From positions 1,722,890 through 1,728,193 of the forward strand of contig CP070688.1 in assembly GCA_020353135.1 (NCBI GenBank): 5,304 nt of DNA. Reading direction: 5' to 3'. Within the stretch, counting starts at the first letter, position 1; every line of letters starts with the position of its first letter. The notes under the pieces were generated by a model that worked only from the letters and a program-made list of their open reading frames with translations, made no database searches and was not told the origin of the DNA. Shown here piece by piece: positions 5,195 through 5,304 of the stretch. The position numbers and the translations under genes are program-made. This stretch comes from Chloroflexota bacterium (GTDB lineage Bacteria; Chloroflexota; Anaerolineae; Promineifilales; Promineifilaceae).

Positions 5195-5304
5195 TCAATC
5201 TAGAATCTGGGTGATAACACCGGCGCCGACGGTCAGGCCGCCCTCGCGAATGGCGAAGGTGCTGCCCTGCTCCAGCGCCACGGGCGTGATCAACTCGACT
5301 TTCA
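5195..5304 (-). CDS. tuf: Elongation factor Tu, C-terminal end (partial)
   Basis: Only the last 35 residues and the TGA stop are inside the window; the 5' part lies beyond the right edge. The visible residues match the end of EF-Tu domain 3, the beta-barrel that binds aminoacyl-tRNA: a VELI-type strand, then FAIREGG, then [12 protein letters not shown] at the C-terminus. EF-Tu is the GTPase that delivers aminoacyl-tRNA to the ribosomal A site in the cytoplasm. The gene lies 65 nt upstream of rpsJ on the same strand, the common str/S10 arrangement, so co-transcription is likely. One oddity is that the usual Arg after FAIREGG is Leu (GGLTVG instead of GGRTVG). The identification is firm despite the short length. 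Confidence 0.95.
   Translation of the reverse strand, partial: KVELITPVALEQGSTFAIREGGLTVGAGVITQILD

Noticed and set aside
1..5304. Frequent GGCC and CGGCCG words across the window
   Set aside because: Most fall in Ala-Glu, Gly-Arg and Pro/Ala codon contexts of the coding strand; no spacing or array pattern was seen, so codon use is sufficient explanation.

Overview
The window is a piece of the bacterial S10 ribosomal-protein operon, with every gene on the minus strand. In transcription order (right to left) it holds the 3' end of tuf (EF-Tu), then rpsJ, rplC, rplD, rplW, rplB, rpsS, rplV, rpsC, rplP and rpmC, which is cut by the left edge. This is the canonical bacterial order. The ribosomal protein sequences, for example the L22 hairpin, the L3 insertion near residues 77-94 and S10, look most like Chloroflexota (Anaerolineae/Caldilineae/Ardenticatenia type). 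That placement is from memory of family patterns and is only moderately secure. The DNA is moderately GC-rich, with good Shine-Dalgarno sites before most genes.

Right part (4706-5304): the tuf 3' end, a 65-nt spacer with an imperfect inverted repeat, rpsJ, then a 118-nt spacer. That second spacer holds a 13-bp hairpin that is fully paired only in the minus-strand transcript, and a possible 19-codon micro-ORF starting in its loop. Middle (2118-4705): rplC, rplD, rplW and rplB. The main anomaly is here: rplD has an in-frame TAA at codon 143, and recognisable L4 sequence continues in the same frame for about 85 more codons. TAA is the normal stop of at least five neighbours, so code reassignment is unlikely. 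A sequence error, a recent nonsense mutation, read-through or a split L4 remain possible. Left part (1-2106): rpsS, rplV, rpsC (TTG start), rplP and rpmC are tightly packed with spacers of 21 nt or less. L29 carries an unusual acidic C-terminal extension that is still open at the window edge.

Together the genes supply proteins of both ribosomal subunits: the tunnel wall (L4, L22), the peptidyl-transferase surroundings (L2, L3, L16), the tunnel exit (L23, L29) and the small-subunit head (S3, S10, S19). I saw no tRNA, rRNA, mobile element, CRISPR array or defence system, and no new multi-gene system. The unusual points are the broken rplD, the lineage-specific extensions and loops of L29, L4, L22 and L3, and the RNA structures in the two spacers around rpsJ.
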